NCBI GenBank assembly: GCA_021734125.1
Contig: JAIPJN010000003.1
Location: forward strand, 1 to 43,063
Direction of reading: 5' to 3'
From: Patescibacteria group bacterium
GTDB taxonomy: Bacteria; Patescibacteriota; Patescibacteriia; JAGPKW01
DNA: 43,063 nucleotides
Notes under the pieces: generated by a model
The model's input: only the letters and a program-made list of their open reading frames with translations
Database searches by the model: none
What the model was told of the DNA's origin: nothing
Shown: positions 9,133 to 18,946 of the stretch, one piece after another
Position numbering within the stretch: position 1 is the stretch's first letter
Layout: the number at the start of each line of letters is the position of its first letter
Program-made: the position numbers and the translations under genes

Positions 9133-10623
9133 TTATTTTTGAAGCAAATTTAAAGCAAAATTTATTCTTTTTATAGATTCTTCTTTCCCTAAAACCCAAA
9201 TAAGTTCAAAAACGCCAGGACTTTTATCAACACCAGATAAAACATATCTTAAAGGCCATAAAACTTGACCATTTTTTAAATCTAAATCATTTATTAATTT
9301 TATAAAACCTTCTTTTAAATTATTTTCAATAATATTTTTGTCTAAATTATAATCTATATCAAAATTATTAATAAGTTTTAAAGAATTTTCTAAAGATGTT
9401 TTTATAATATTTAAATCAACACCCATTTTTTCATTTATTATATCTTCTATATTATAATCAAATATTTCAAATAAAAATAAATCATCTTTTATATCAGAAA
9501 ATTTATTAATTCTTTCTTTTTCTAAAATAGCAATTCTTTTTAAGAAATCTTTATCTATATTATTAAAAGTTATTTCTTCTTTAAAATATTCCAAAAATTT
9601 AGAAAATTCCATATCTCTTATATATTTACTATTAATCCAATTTAATTTTTTCATATCAAAAACAGCACCACCTTTATGAACTTTAGACAAATTAAAAACT
9701 TCTATCATTTCAGAAAGAGAAAATATTTCTTTCTCATCTGGAGTATTAAAACCTAATAAAAACAAAAAATTTAAAATAGCTTCTTTTAAATAACCTTCAG
9801 ATAAATAATCATCAACTGAAACTTTATTTTTTCTTTTAGATAATTTAGTTTTATCTTCATTTAAAATTAAAGGTAGATGAGCAAATTCAGGAAGAGAAAA
9901 ATTAAAAGCTTTATAAATTAAAATTTGTTTAGGAGTATTTGTTATATGATCTTCACCTCGTATAATATGAGATATTTTCATTTCATAATCATCAATAACA
10001 ACAGTAAAATTATATAAAGGTTCATTTATAGATTTAGCTATAATAAAATCATCAAAATCATCAGTATTAAAAGAAATATCACCTCTTACTAAATCATTAA
10101 ATTTTATTCTTTCATTTTTATTTATTTTTAATCTAATAGTAGCATTTTCTCCATTTTTTATTCTTTTTTCGGATTCTTCAATATATTTTTTAATTTCAGA
10201 GCTATCTTGATTATCAGAAGGCCTACATTTGCCATCATATTTATAGGCAATTCCATTATTTTTATTATTTTCTTTTTTTGCATCTAATTCTTCTTTTGTA
10301 CAGAAACAAAAATATGCATTTCCTGAATATAATAAATCTAATAAATATTTTTTATAAATTTCTCCCCTATTACTTTGATAATATAAATTTTCGTCTTTAT
10401 CGGTTCCAATACCTTCATCTGAATAAATTCCTAAATTTTTTAAACCAGAAATTATATTTTCAGCATATTTTTTAGTAGATCTATTTTTGTCGGTATCTTC
10501 CATTCTAAAAACTATTTTCCCATTGTTTTGTTTTGCAAATAAAAAATTGTATAAACAGGTTCTAATTGTTCCAATATGTAATAATCCAGTTGGAGAAGGA
10601 CAAAATCTAACTTTTACAGACAT
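9133..10623 (-). CDS. gltX: Glutamyl-tRNA synthetase
   Basis: MSVKVRFCPSPTGLLHIGTIRTCLYNFLFAKQ...HIIRGEDHITNTPKQ...KLSKRKNKVSV. Confidence 0.95.
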   Translation of the reverse strand: MSVKVRFCPSPTGLLHIGTIRTCLYNFLFAKQNNGKIVFRMEDTDKNRSTKKYAENIISGLKNLGIYSDEGIGTDKDENLYYQSNRGEIYKKYLLDLLYSGNAYFCFCTKEELDAKKENNKNNGIAYKYDGKCRPSDNQDSSEIKKYIEESEKRIKNGENATIRLKINKNERIKFNDLVRGDISFNTDDFDDFIIAKSINEPLYNFTVVIDDYEMKISHIIRGEDHITNTPKQILIYKAFNFSLPEFAHLPLILNEDKTKLSKRKNKVSVDDYLSEGYLKEAILNFLFLLGFNTPDEKEIFSLSEMIEVFNLSKVHKGGAVFDMKKLNWINSKYIRDMEFSKFLEYFKEEITFNNIDKDFLKRIAILEKERINKFSDIKDDLFLFEIFDYNIEDIINEKMGVDLNIIKTSLENSLKLINNFDIDYNLDKNIIENNLKEGFIKLINDLDLKNGQVLWPLRYVLSGVDKSPGVFELIWVLGKEESIKRINFALNLLQK

Positions 10624-10759
10624 ATATAAATATTTTAAAAATTTGTCTCAATTATATAACTAATTAGCTTGTTTTTCAATAATTTGTATAATATTGGTTA
10701 TAATTATTTAATTTAATATACATTTAATTTTAATAATATCGTTTTATTTCATAATTCAT

Positions 10760-10794
10760 GTAGGAACAGGACGATAAAATCGTCCTGTTCCTAC
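10760..10794. repeat. Type C palindrome (gtaggaacaggacgat aaa atcgtcctgttcctac)
   Basis: 16-bp perfect arms; differs from copy 399-433 by a compensated base pair. Confidence 0.95.
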
Positions 10795-10884
10795 CATTGT
10801 TGATTATTATTAACATTATTATATAAATTGCACGTTTGTTTTTATGTGTATTAATTTAAAAATTATTGTTTTGATTTATTTATC

Positions 10885-10924
10885 GGGTGCACAATGTTTA
10901 TGACCAGCCATGGCTGGCCACTAC
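10885..10924. repeat. Half type A fused to type F palindrome (tgaccagccatggctggccactac)
   Basis: gggtgcacaatgtt followed by ccagccatggctgg core. Confidence 0.78.
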
Positions 10925-11042
10925 ATTATTCATATATTAATATTTTTATATAAAATTATACATAATTTAATATACATTTGAATTTGGTAAATAAAAAAAT
11001 AATATGATATAATATCTGTATCTTTAAAAATTTATTGCAAAT

Positions 11043-11058
11043 GTACTGAAAACAGTAC
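11043..11058 (+). promoter_or_regulatory. Small hairpin immediately 5' of SD
   Basis: gtactg aaaa cagtac, then taGGAGGaaaaATG. Confidence 0.45.
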
Positions 11059-11069
11059 TAGGAGGAAAA

Positions 11070-11777
11070 ATGAAAAAAATAATGATAATTTTACCAGTAT
11101 TTATTTTACTGAACGCATCATTATTTGCTTTTGGACTTGATATGGAGTATCAAAATTTTAATTTACTGGAAGAAAAAAAAGAAAAGGGGGTTTTAAACAT
11201 TGAAATAAATCAAAGTATTCCTATTACTGAAAATTTTGGAACAGAATTTATAATAAACTTTAATCCAATATTTTTAGATGATTCTGAAGTTATTTTAGAT
11301 AAAAATTTTCAATTTACTGGAAGTATATCTTATAAAGATATTCTTTTTTATTTTAAAAAAGATATTAAAGAATATTTAAAAATAATAGGAATACAAAAAA
11401 AATATTCTCAATACAAAAAAATGGGAATAGAATTTTTACTTCCATATAATCATTACTCTTATGAAAATAATTCTATATATTTGAATAAAAATAAAGCTGT
11501 TATTTTTATAATAGAAGATCAATTTTTCAAAAATAATGAAAATTTTAGTATTTTTATAAAAGAGAAATTAAAATTTGAAGAAATAAATTCTTATGTAAAA
11601 AATGAAAATTATAACGAATTTATTAATTCTAAAATAGATATTTCTATTCAAAATAAAATAGGAGTCCAAAGCGGTTATTTTAATTGTGGAGTTTTAAATA
11701 CAATTAATATTAATACTCCATTAAAAACAAAATTAGATTTTAATGATTCAAAATTATTTGTAGGATTTAAATTCTAA
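11070..11777 (+). CDS. Secreted/exported hypothetical protein
   Basis: Signal peptide MKKIMIILPVFILLNASLFAFG; SD aggaggaaaa; no family recognised. Confidence 0.65.
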   Translation: MKKIMIILPVFILLNASLFAFGLDMEYQNFNLLEEKKEKGVLNIEINQSIPITENFGTEFIINFNPIFLDDSEVILDKNFQFTGSISYKDILFYFKKDIKEYLKIIGIQKKYSQYKKMGIEFLLPYNHYSYENNSIYLNKNKAVIFIIEDQFFKNNENFSIFIKEKLKFEEINSYVKNENYNEFINSKIDISIQNKIGVQSGYFNCGVLNTININTPLKTKLDFNDSKLFVGFKF

Positions 11778-11791
11778 ATTTCTTTTAAATT

Positions 11792-11826
11792 AATCCGTCT
11801 AAGATAATATTAGGCGGATTTTTTAA
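11792..11826 (+). terminator. Rho-independent terminator
   Basis: aatccgtctaa gataata ttaggcggatt then tttt. Confidence 0.8.
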
Positions 11827-12671
11827 GAGATAAAATTTTCAATTAAAGCATCATTCCAAACTCTGTGAGTAAAATCAGTTTTTGTATCAATTAAATAAGA
11901 ATATTTAGGTCTTTTTGCTTCAGTTTTAAAAAAATTAGAAGATACAGGATTTATTTTAATATTTATATTATTAATTTCACATATTTTTTTTGCAAAATTA
12001 TACCAAGAAATGCAACCAGAATTAGAAAAATGATAAATACCAGAAGAATAATTTTTTAATATTAAATAATTTGTAAAATTGATTAAATCAAGAGTATAAG
12101 TTGGTGACCCAAATTGATCATTTATAATATTTAATTCTTTCTTATTTTTTGCTAATTTTAAAATAGTATTTACAAAATTATTACCGATTTTATCAAACAA
12201 CCAAGAAGTTCTGATAATATAATATTCTAAATTAGATTTTTCAGAAATTTCTTGAATATATTTTTCACCTTTTAATTTACTTTTTCCATAAATATTTAAA
12301 GGATTTAAATCTTCATTATTTTCACAATATCCATCTTTATTTTTACCTGAAAATACATAATCTGTAGAAAAATGAACAAATTTAGTATTCAATTCAGAGC
12401 AAATTTTAGCTAAATTCAGAACAGATTTAGAATTTATTAAAAAAGCTAATTCCCTATTATTTTCTGCTTCATCTACTTTTGTATAAGCAGTACAATTAAT
12501 AAGAAAATCAGGATTTATTTTTTTTAATGTATTTTGAACTTTTAAAAAATCAGTTATGTCCAATTCATTTTTACTAAAAGAAAATATTTTATAATTTTCA
12601 TTTTTTATAAAAAAATCAAACATTCTTTTTCCTAACATTCCATTTTTACCTAATATAACTATTGTTTTCAT
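11823..12671 (-). CDS. rfbD: dTDP-4-dehydrorhamnose reductase (RmlD family)
   Basis: ILGKNGMLGKRMFDFF, NCTAYTKVDEAENN, FSTDYVFSGKN..Y.E, NIYGKSKLKGE, IIRTSWLF. Confidence 0.88.
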   Translation of the reverse strand: MKTIVILGKNGMLGKRMFDFFIKNENYKIFSFSKNELDITDFLKVQNTLKKINPDFLINCTAYTKVDEAENNRELAFLINSKSVLNLAKICSELNTKFVHFSTDYVFSGKNKDGYCENNEDLNPLNIYGKSKLKGEKYIQEISEKSNLEYYIIRTSWLFDKIGNNFVNTILKLAKNKKELNIINDQFGSPTYTLDLINFTNYLILKNYSSGIYHFSNSGCISWYNFAKKICEINNINIKINPVSSNFFKTEAKRPKYSYLIDTKTDFTHRVWNDALIENFIS

Positions 12672-12728
12672 ATTATATAATAATTTTTAACAAAGACATA
12701 TTTATATTAAATCAAAAAATAAAAAAAA

Positions 12729-12750
12729 TAACCAGTTTGAAGCTAGTTAT
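12729..12750 (-). terminator. Rho-independent terminator of the rpmE-side minus-strand cluster
   Basis: Minus strand ataactag cttcaaa ctggttat then U-run. Confidence 0.6.
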
Positions 12751-12762
12751 TTTTTTAAATAT

Positions 12763-13059
12763 TTAAGATTCATCTTCTACAGCATTGGCTTTTTTTATTT
12801 TAGAATCTCTTCTTTTTTCTTTTTTTTGTGCTTTTGTTTTTTGATAATCTTCAATTTTTGCTGCAGATCTTTTCTTAAACTTATCTACCCTACCTGAAGT
12901 ATCAATTAAATTAGCTTTTCCTGTATAGAATGAATGACAATTAGAACATACATCCGTAGTAAGTTCTTTTACCGTTCCACCAGTTTTAAAAACTTTACCA
13001 CAAGAAGAGCATGTAACAGTAGCATCAGTATAGAATGTTGGTTGTATATCTTTTTTCAT
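12763..13059 (-). CDS. rpmE: 50S ribosomal protein L31 with long basic C-terminal extension
   Basis: [32 protein letters not shown]. Confidence 0.88.
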   Translation of the reverse strand: MKKDIQPTFYTDATVTCSSCGKVFKTGGTVKELTTDVCSNCHSFYTGKANLIDTSGRVDKFKKRSAAKIEDYQKTKAQKKEKRRDSKIKKANAVEDES

Positions 13060-13065
13060 ATTTAT

Positions 13066-14214
13066 TTATTTAATTTCTATATTTGTATTTATAGGTACTA
13101 TATTAACCCAAATTTTTCCATTTGTAAACTTATATTCAGAATCTTCAACAAAAAACTTAGTTTTTTTATCTTCTCTAAACCATTTTCCTTCAATATATTT
13201 TCCATCTCTTATTAAAATAACATCTCCTCCTAAATTAGATTCTAACACCATTTTTTTTCTACCAACTGAATCTATAACAGAGGTTTCTACAAATTGAATT
13301 ACTATATTTTTAGTTTCTATTATATTATCTTTAGAATCTAAATCATAATAAGGATTATTTTTAGAATAAAATCTTTCATAATTATTAGTTTTTTCATTAT
13401 ATTTCCATAAAACATTATAATTAGGGGTTCCATATTTAATAAAAACAGATTCAGCTACAGAATTATTTTTAAACTTTGATAAATAATTTTTATTATTATT
13501 AAATTTATAAGATTCAATATTATTTTCATTTTCAATATTAAAATCAGAAATATAATCTTTTATTAAATCAGTAGAACTATATGCATTATGAGGCGCTATT
13601 TGGTAAATATTTCTCCAAAAATAATCATTTTCATAAACCATTCCATTCAAACTTATAATATCATAATAATTATTACTAATTTCATATAAAGCTTGATTAC
13701 TTCCACCAAAATGGACATACAATGGTGAATATTCTTCTGCAATTTTAACAAAATATGGTCTTGCTGATCTTATTGGTCCAATTTTTGGAACATTAGTAGA
13801 TCCATCAAATATAAATAAAAATCTAGTAATTTTAGCCTCAGCAAGAGCTTCATAAACTATAGAAGCTTCATTTATACCAGAAAGAGGTCTAGCATCTGAA
13901 CTATTTTCAACCATAACTGCATAAGGTCTTAAATCGTTATCAATTCCCTCTTCTAATTCTACACCGTTTAATTTACTTATATTTTTTTTATCATTTTCAG
14001 ATATAGTATCTCCTATTAATTCTAAATTATCTTCATTATTAATCTCATTTTTATACATATATGAAGATACAGATTCATCATAAGTTTGCATATATCTATA
14101 AACAAAAAATAAAAAAACAGCAAAGAAATCTATTACTATAAAAACCAATAAACAAAGGACCCAAGAAGATCCTTTGCTTATAATTTTCTTTTTTTCTTTT
14201 TTTCTTTTTTTCAT
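13066..14214 (-). CDS. DUF3048 (YerB-like) domain protein, membrane anchored
   Basis: RPYAVMVENSSDARPLSGINEASIVYEALAEAKITRFLFIF...KIGPIRSARPYFVKIAEEY. Confidence 0.82.
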   Translation of the reverse strand: MKKRKKEKKKIISKGSSWVLCLLVFIVIDFFAVFLFFVYRYMQTYDESVSSYMYKNEINNEDNLELIGDTISENDKKNISKLNGVELEEGIDNDLRPYAVMVENSSDARPLSGINEASIVYEALAEAKITRFLFIFDGSTNVPKIGPIRSARPYFVKIAEEYSPLYVHFGGSNQALYEISNNYYDIISLNGMVYENDYFWRNIYQIAPHNAYSSTDLIKDYISDFNIENENNIESYKFNNNKNYLSKFKNNSVAESVFIKYGTPNYNVLWKYNEKTNNYERFYSKNNPYYDLDSKDNIIETKNIVIQFVETSVIDSVGRKKMVLESNLGGDVILIRDGKYIEGKWFREDKKTKFFVEDSEYKFTNGKIWVNIVPINTNIEIK

Positions 14215-14228
14215 TGTATAGACAAAAA

Positions 14229-14888
14229 TTATTCCTTTTCAGTATTTTTATTTTCATCAGACTCAGAAGATTCTTCTTCACCCATTTCACCTTCTTCTCC
14301 TTCTTCAGTTTCAGGTTCTTCTATTTTTTCTTCTCTCATTGTTTGAATAATAAATATAACTTCTTCTTTGTCTTGTAATAATTCAAATTTTTCAGGGATA
14401 TTAAGATCAGATATTCTAATTAAATCACCATCTTCTGATAAAGAAGAAATATCAACTTCAAAAGATTTAACCAAATCCTCAGGAGTACATTTAACTCTTA
14501 TAGCTTCTAGATGTTGATCTAATAATAAACCTTTTTTAGATGCAGGAGCTTCTCCTATAGCTTCTATAGGAATTTCTGTAGTTAATTTTTCACCTTTTTT
14601 AACTTCATAAAAATCAATATGTATTAAATCTCCTTTATAGTTCCAAGAAGCATCATTTATAAGGACTTTATGAATTTTTCCATCAATATCAAGATCTATA
14701 ATAGAACTTTTTTCAGCTATTTGAGCAATTTTTAAAAATTCTATCTTATCAACAGAAATATAAATATTATTTTTTAAAGAGTGACTATAGATAACAGCAG
14801 GAATTTTATTTTCTCTTCGTAAAGATTTATTTTCTGATCTTTTTAAATCTCTTTTTTGTGACTTTAATTCAATTTTTTCTTTTATCAT
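14229..14888 (-). CDS. rplY: 50S ribosomal protein L25/Ctc family
   Basis: KRSENKSLRRENKIPAVIYSHSLKNNIYISVD...LLDQHLEAIRVKCTPEDL; acidic tail. Confidence 0.88.
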   Translation of the reverse strand: MIKEKIELKSQKRDLKRSENKSLRRENKIPAVIYSHSLKNNIYISVDKIEFLKIAQIAEKSSIIDLDIDGKIHKVLINDASWNYKGDLIHIDFYEVKKGEKLTTEIPIEAIGEAPASKKGLLLDQHLEAIRVKCTPEDLVKSFEVDISSLSEDGDLIRISDLNIPEKFELLQDKEEVIFIIQTMREEKIEEPETEEGEEGEMGEEESSESDENKNTEKE

Positions 14889-14901
14889 TTCTGTAAAATT
14901 A

Positions 14902-15243
14902 TTAATTAATATTATTTTTTATTTTCATATTTTTTATATCATCTATACTTATAGGTTTTTTATTTTTCAAATTTAAAATTTCAGATGGATTTAAATCTGT
15001 TAAAAAAACTACAGCATTACCTATACCAGAAGAAGCCATATCTAAAACAGATATTACAGCAGCTCCACAGTAATTACATTTAGCATAAAAAATATTTCTA
15101 TCTTTTTGCCTATCAATAAGCTTAACTGACATAGAACTCTTTTTATTTTTATTATTACAAAGAGGACATACAGAAGCCGATTTCATAAGCTGTTCAGTTA
15201 TATCGTTAAAATTATTATCTAACATAAAATACAAATAATGCAA
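14902..15243 (-). CDS. Hypothetical zinc-ribbon protein
   Basis: CPLCNNKN...CNYCG pattern. Confidence 0.6.
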   Translation of the reverse strand: MHYLYFMLDNNFNDITEQLMKSASVCPLCNNKNKKSSMSVKLIDRQKDRNIFYAKCNYCGAAVISVLDMASSGIGNAVVFLTDLNPSEILNLKNKKPISIDDIKNMKIKNNIN

Positions 15244-15329
15244 ATTATTTAAGCTAATAATAACAAATGTTTCAAAAAATGTAAACTCCAGATATTAATT
15301 AATAGTTTTTTATATAATTAAAGAAAAAA

Positions 15330-15803
15330 TTAATATTGCTGAAATTTTACTGCCCTTCTAGCTTTATTAATCTCATCTTTTTTCTTTAAGTCTTCTTTCT
15401 TATCATAAGCTTTTTTCCCTCTAGCAAGTGCTATTTCAATTTTTATAAAATTATTTTTATTATAAACCTTAATTGGAACTATTGAATAACCTTTTGTTTT
15501 TACTTTTTGATGTATTTTTAATATTTCATTTTTATTTAAAAGTAAATTTCTAGTTCTTTCAGGGTCGTAATTTTCGTTTTTTTTAGCCATTTCATATGGC
15601 CTTATCCTAGAATTTAATAAAACAATAGAAAAATCAGTCATTATTTTAACATAAGCTGATTTAATAGTCATTCCACCATTTCTTATAGATTTAACTTCAC
15701 TTCCTAAAAGTTTTACCCCAGCTTCATATTTATCTATAATTTCATAATCTAATTTAGCTTTACTATTTACACAATAAATTTTATTTAAAAAATTCTTTTT
15801 CAT
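15330..15803 (-). CDS. smpB: SsrA-binding protein SmpB
   Basis: YEAGVKLLGSEVKSIRNGGMTIKSAYVKI...LARGKKAYDKKEDLKKKD; adjacent to ssrA. Confidence 0.95.
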   Translation of the reverse strand: MKKNFLNKIYCVNSKAKLDYEIIDKYEAGVKLLGSEVKSIRNGGMTIKSAYVKIMTDFSIVLLNSRIRPYEMAKKNENYDPERTRNLLLNKNEILKIHQKVKTKGYSIVPIKVYNKNNFIKIEIALARGKKAYDKKEDLKKKDEINKARRAVKFQQY

Positions 15804-15825
15804 AAATAAAAAATAGCATATTCCC

Positions 15826-15853
15826 TTGATTTTTTCAAAAAATAATATATAAT
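15826..15853 (+). promoter_or_regulatory. Promoter of ssrA (TTGATT-16-TATAAT)
   Basis: ttgatt at 15826 and tataat at 15848, just upstream of tmRNA 5' end. Confidence 0.6.
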
Positions 15854-15863
15854 ATCAGATACT

Positions 15864-16165
15864 GGGGATGAATTTTAGAGTCGCTAAAATTCAAAAAATT
15901 TATAATGAAGAAGTTATAAAGTTAGTTGCAAAAAACAAGATTGCAAACGCATTCGAACAAGCGTCTAACGCTTTCAGAATGCAACCAGTGATGGCCTAAA
16001 TTTAAAATTTAGGAGAAATCACACCTTTCGATATTTCGATATTTCGAAGAAAACTATTCTAGTTTTAGAATAAAAACAAAAGTTTTGATATTTCTTTTTA
16101 AAAAAATATTTGCATTCTTATAAATAGAATTTTACACACGGGTGCAATTCCCGTCATCTCCACCA
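15864..16165 (+). ncRNA. ssrA: tmRNA
   Basis: ggggatg...catctccacca acceptor pairing, T arm gggtgcaattcccgtc; tag ORF 15928-15999 = AKNKIANAFEQASNAFRMQPVMA*. Confidence 0.93.
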
Positions 16166-16227
16166 CAAATTAATAATTAAATAAAAAATTTATTTATAAC
16201 AAAAATTATAAAAAAAAATCAAAATCA

Positions 16228-16749
16228 ATGCCGAAATACAGAAAAAATGAAGAAATTAAAGCAGATAAAGTTATTTTAATTGGTCCAGAAGGAGAAGCTA
16301 AAGGTGAAGTAGATTTAAATTATGCTATTACATTTGCTAAAGAAGCTAATTTAGATCTTGTAGAGGTTTCCCCTAAAGCAGAACCTCCAGTTTGTAAAGT
16401 TTTAGATTTAGGACAATTCTTATATGAACAAAAGAAAAAAGTAAAAGCTAATCAGAAAAAAAATATAAAAGTAGTAGTAAAAGGGGTAAAATTATCTCAA
16501 AATATAGGAAAACATGATTTTGAAACTAAATTAAAACAAGGTGAAAGATTTTTATCTAAAGGAAATAAGATAAAAATAGAACTACAACTTAAAGGAAGAG
16601 AAAAAAAATATGCTGATATTGGTAAAGAAGTTATATATAAATATATAGAAAACTTGAAACAATTAGGAAAATTTGATATTATCATCGAAGATCAGTTAAG
16701 TTTTAAACATGGAAAAATAAATTGTATAATAGCTTTAAAAAAGAAATAA
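16228..16749 (+). CDS. infC: Translation initiation factor IF-3
   Basis: VILIGPEGEAKGEVDLNYAITFAKEANLDLVEVSPKAEPPVCKVLDLGQFLYEQKK. Confidence 0.96.
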   Translation: MPKYRKNEEIKADKVILIGPEGEAKGEVDLNYAITFAKEANLDLVEVSPKAEPPVCKVLDLGQFLYEQKKKVKANQKKNIKVVVKGVKLSQNIGKHDFETKLKQGERFLSKGNKIKIELQLKGREKKYADIGKEVIYKYIENLKQLGKFDIIIEDQLSFKHGKINCIIALKKK

Positions 16750-16750
16750 A

Positions 16751-16948
16751 ATGCCTAAGATAAAAACAACAAAACAGATATCAAAAAGAATAAGAATTAA
16801 AAAATCTGGAAAAATGGATCATGAAACATGTGGTCAAGATCATTTTAATTCTAGAGAAAATGGTAATACTAAAAGAAATAAAAGAAAGAAAAATCAAATA
16901 TCCAAAAAAGGTGGACTTTTTGATTTAGCTAAAAAAACAATTCAATAA
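16751..16948 (+). CDS. rpmI: 50S ribosomal protein L35
   Basis: MPKIKTTKQISKRIRIKKSGK; between infC and rplT. Confidence 0.85.
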   Translation: MPKIKTTKQISKRIRIKKSGKMDHETCGQDHFNSRENGNTKRNKRKKNQISKKGGLFDLAKKTIQ

Positions 16949-16970
16949 TTTATTAAGATTAAGAAGTAAT

Positions 16971-17324
16971 ATGAGTAGAGTTAAAAGAGGTGTTAACCAC
17001 ACTAAAAAGAGAAAAAAGTTACTTAAACTTACTAAAGGTTATAGACTCGGTAGAAAAAATCTAGTAAGAAGAGCTAAAGAAGCGATTAAACATGCAGGAG
17101 TTCATGCTTATGTTGGAAGAAAAGATAAAAAAGGAGATTTTAGAAAAATATGGACTATAAAAATAAATGCTGCTTTAAGGGGTTTAAATGAAAAATATAG
17201 TTATAGTAAATTTATAGGAAATTTAAAGAAAAATAATATAGAAATAGATAGAAAAGTATTAGCTGATTTAGCAGAAAATAATCCAGAAGTGTTTAAAAAT
17301 ATAGTAGAAAAAACAATGAAATAA
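16971..17324 (+). CDS. rplT: 50S ribosomal protein L20
   Basis: MSRVKRGVNHTKKRKKLLKLTKGYRLGRKNLVRRAKEAIKHAGVHAYVGRKDKKGDFRKIWTIKINAA. Confidence 0.95.
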   Translation: MSRVKRGVNHTKKRKKLLKLTKGYRLGRKNLVRRAKEAIKHAGVHAYVGRKDKKGDFRKIWTIKINAALRGLNEKYSYSKFIGNLKKNNIEIDRKVLADLAENNPEVFKNIVEKTMK

Positions 17325-17325
17325 T

Positions 17326-17362
17326 AAAAATCCCTTTAGTTCTATAAATTAAAGGGATTTTT
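17326..17362 (+). terminator. Terminator after infC-rpmI-rplT
   Basis: aaaaatcccttta ... taaagggattttt, 13-bp arms. Confidence 0.85.
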
Positions 17363-17392
17363 AAAATTTAAAATAAAAATAAAAACAAAAAT

Positions 17393-17974
17393 ATGTCAGA
17401 AGAAGAAAAAACTCAAAAATTAATAGAACATTTAGTAAAAATAAGGAATGAAGTTGATATTGCTTTAGAAGATTATAATTTAAATAAAAAAGATACTTCA
17501 ACTATAAAAAATAAGTTAAATGATGTTAAAGAATATAAAGAAGATGAAGATAAGGTGATAGAAGGTATATTTAATGGAGAAATTATGATAGGACCAGAGG
17601 AAAAACAATATAGTATTCCATCAAATTATATTTCTAAATCTAAAATAATAGAGGGAGATAAATTAAAACTTACTATAAAGCCAGATGGAACTTTTGTTTA
17701 TAAACAAATAGAACTTATGCCAAGAAAAAGAACAAAAGGTATATTATCAAAATCTAAAGATGGTGGCTTTGAAGTTTTAGCTGAAGGAAAAACATATAAA
17801 GTTCAAAAAGCAAGCATAACTTATTATAAAGGTGAAATTGGAGATGAAGTAATTATTTTAGTACCAAAAAATAATAATAGTGTTTGGGCTGGAGTTGAAA
17901 ATATTATTAAAAGTGGTAATAAAGAAAATAAAGAAATAAAAGCAATAAGTCTTGAAGAATTAAAAAATAATTAA
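17393..17974 (+). CDS. Conserved hypothetical protein
   Basis: Long ORF; no family firmly recognised. Confidence 0.6.
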   Translation: MSEEEKTQKLIEHLVKIRNEVDIALEDYNLNKKDTSTIKNKLNDVKEYKEDEDKVIEGIFNGEIMIGPEEKQYSIPSNYISKSKIIEGDKLKLTIKPDGTFVYKQIELMPRKRTKGILSKSKDGGFEVLAEGKTYKVQKASITYYKGEIGDEVIILVPKNNNSVWAGVENIIKSGNKENKEIKAISLEELKNN

Positions 17975-17991
17975 TAAATTAATAAAAGGAT

Positions 17992-18285
17992 ATGGGATCA
18001 ATGTTTTCAAAATTAAAAGAAGTAAAAGATTTAGCAGGACAAGCTAAAAAATTACAAGGTCAATTAAAAGATGAATTTATAGTTACAGAAAAATCTGGTA
18101 TAAAAATAACTATGAACGGTAATCAAGTTATAGAAAAAATTGAAATATCAGATGAGCTTTTAGGGAAAAAAGATAAATTAGAAAATGGGCTAAAAGATGC
18201 TATAAATGATGGTATTAAAAAAGTCCAAAAAATAATGACAGAAAAAATGAAAGGTATGGATGAATTTAAATCTATATTAAAATAA
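17992..18285 (+). CDS. ybaB: YbaB/EbfC nucleoid-associated protein
   Basis: MFSKLKEVKDLAGQAKKLQGQLKDE...VTMNGNQVIEKIEISDELL-like; upstream of recR. Confidence 0.85.
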   Translation: MGSMFSKLKEVKDLAGQAKKLQGQLKDEFIVTEKSGIKITMNGNQVIEKIEISDELLGKKDKLENGLKDAINDGIKKVQKIMTEKMKGMDEFKSILK

Positions 18286-18288
18286 AAA

Positions 18289-18885
18289 GTGTTTCCAAAT
18301 AAATTGCAAAATTTAATAAAAGAAATCCATAAATTACCTACAATAGGAACTAAAACTGCTGAAAAAATAGCACTTTATCTTTTAAATCAAAATCAGGAAG
18401 AAAAAAGTGAGTTAATAAAAAGTATAAATGAGTTAAAAGATATAAAGTTATGTAAAGCATGTTTTAATTTCTGTGAAAAAGATTACTGTGATATATGTTT
18501 AGATAAAAAAAGAGACTCTTCTGTTATCTGTATTGTTGCATTTCCTAAAAATATACAAACAATAGAAGCGTCATCTAAATTTAATGGAAAATATCATGTA
18601 TTACATGGAGTTTTAGATACTATTAATGGAATTTCTGAAGAAGACATTAAATTAAAAGAGTTTTTCAATAGAATTGAAAAAAATAAAGACAAAATAAAAG
18701 AAATAATTTTAGGACTCTCCCCTACTATAGAAGGCGAAGCTACTATGATATATATTTCTAAAAAATTAAAAAAATATGATATCAAAATAACTAGATTTGC
18801 AAGAGGTATACAAGTGGGTTTAGATATTGATTATACAGATATAATAACTTTACAAGATGCTATATCAAAAAGAACTGATATTTAA
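18289..18885 (+). CDS. recR: Recombination protein RecR (GTG start)
   Basis: LIKEIHKLPTIGTKTAEKIALYLL, CKACFNFCEKDYCDIC, EIILGLSPTIEGEATMIYI. Confidence 0.93.
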   Translation: MFPNKLQNLIKEIHKLPTIGTKTAEKIALYLLNQNQEEKSELIKSINELKDIKLCKACFNFCEKDYCDICLDKKRDSSVICIVAFPKNIQTIEASSKFNGKYHVLHGVLDTINGISEEDIKLKEFFNRIEKNKDKIKEIILGLSPTIEGEATMIYISKKLKKYDIKITRFARGIQVGLDIDYTDIITLQDAISKRTDI

Positions 18886-18889
18886 ATAA

Positions 18890-18918
18890 TTGACCAAAAA
18901 TATTTTTTTTGTTATAAT
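18890..18918 (+). promoter_or_regulatory. Sigma70 promoter upstream of rplU (TTGACC-17-TATAAT)
   Basis: ttgacc 18890-18895, tataat 18913-18918. Confidence 0.7.
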
Positions 18919-18946
18919 TCTCTTATATAATTTTTAAAGAACTACA

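Noticed and set aside
13066-14888. Acidic tail of L25 and basic tail of L31 as evidence of frameshift or misassembly
   Set aside because: Both ORFs end cleanly with the expected core domains intact; low-complexity tails are common in such ribosomal proteins.
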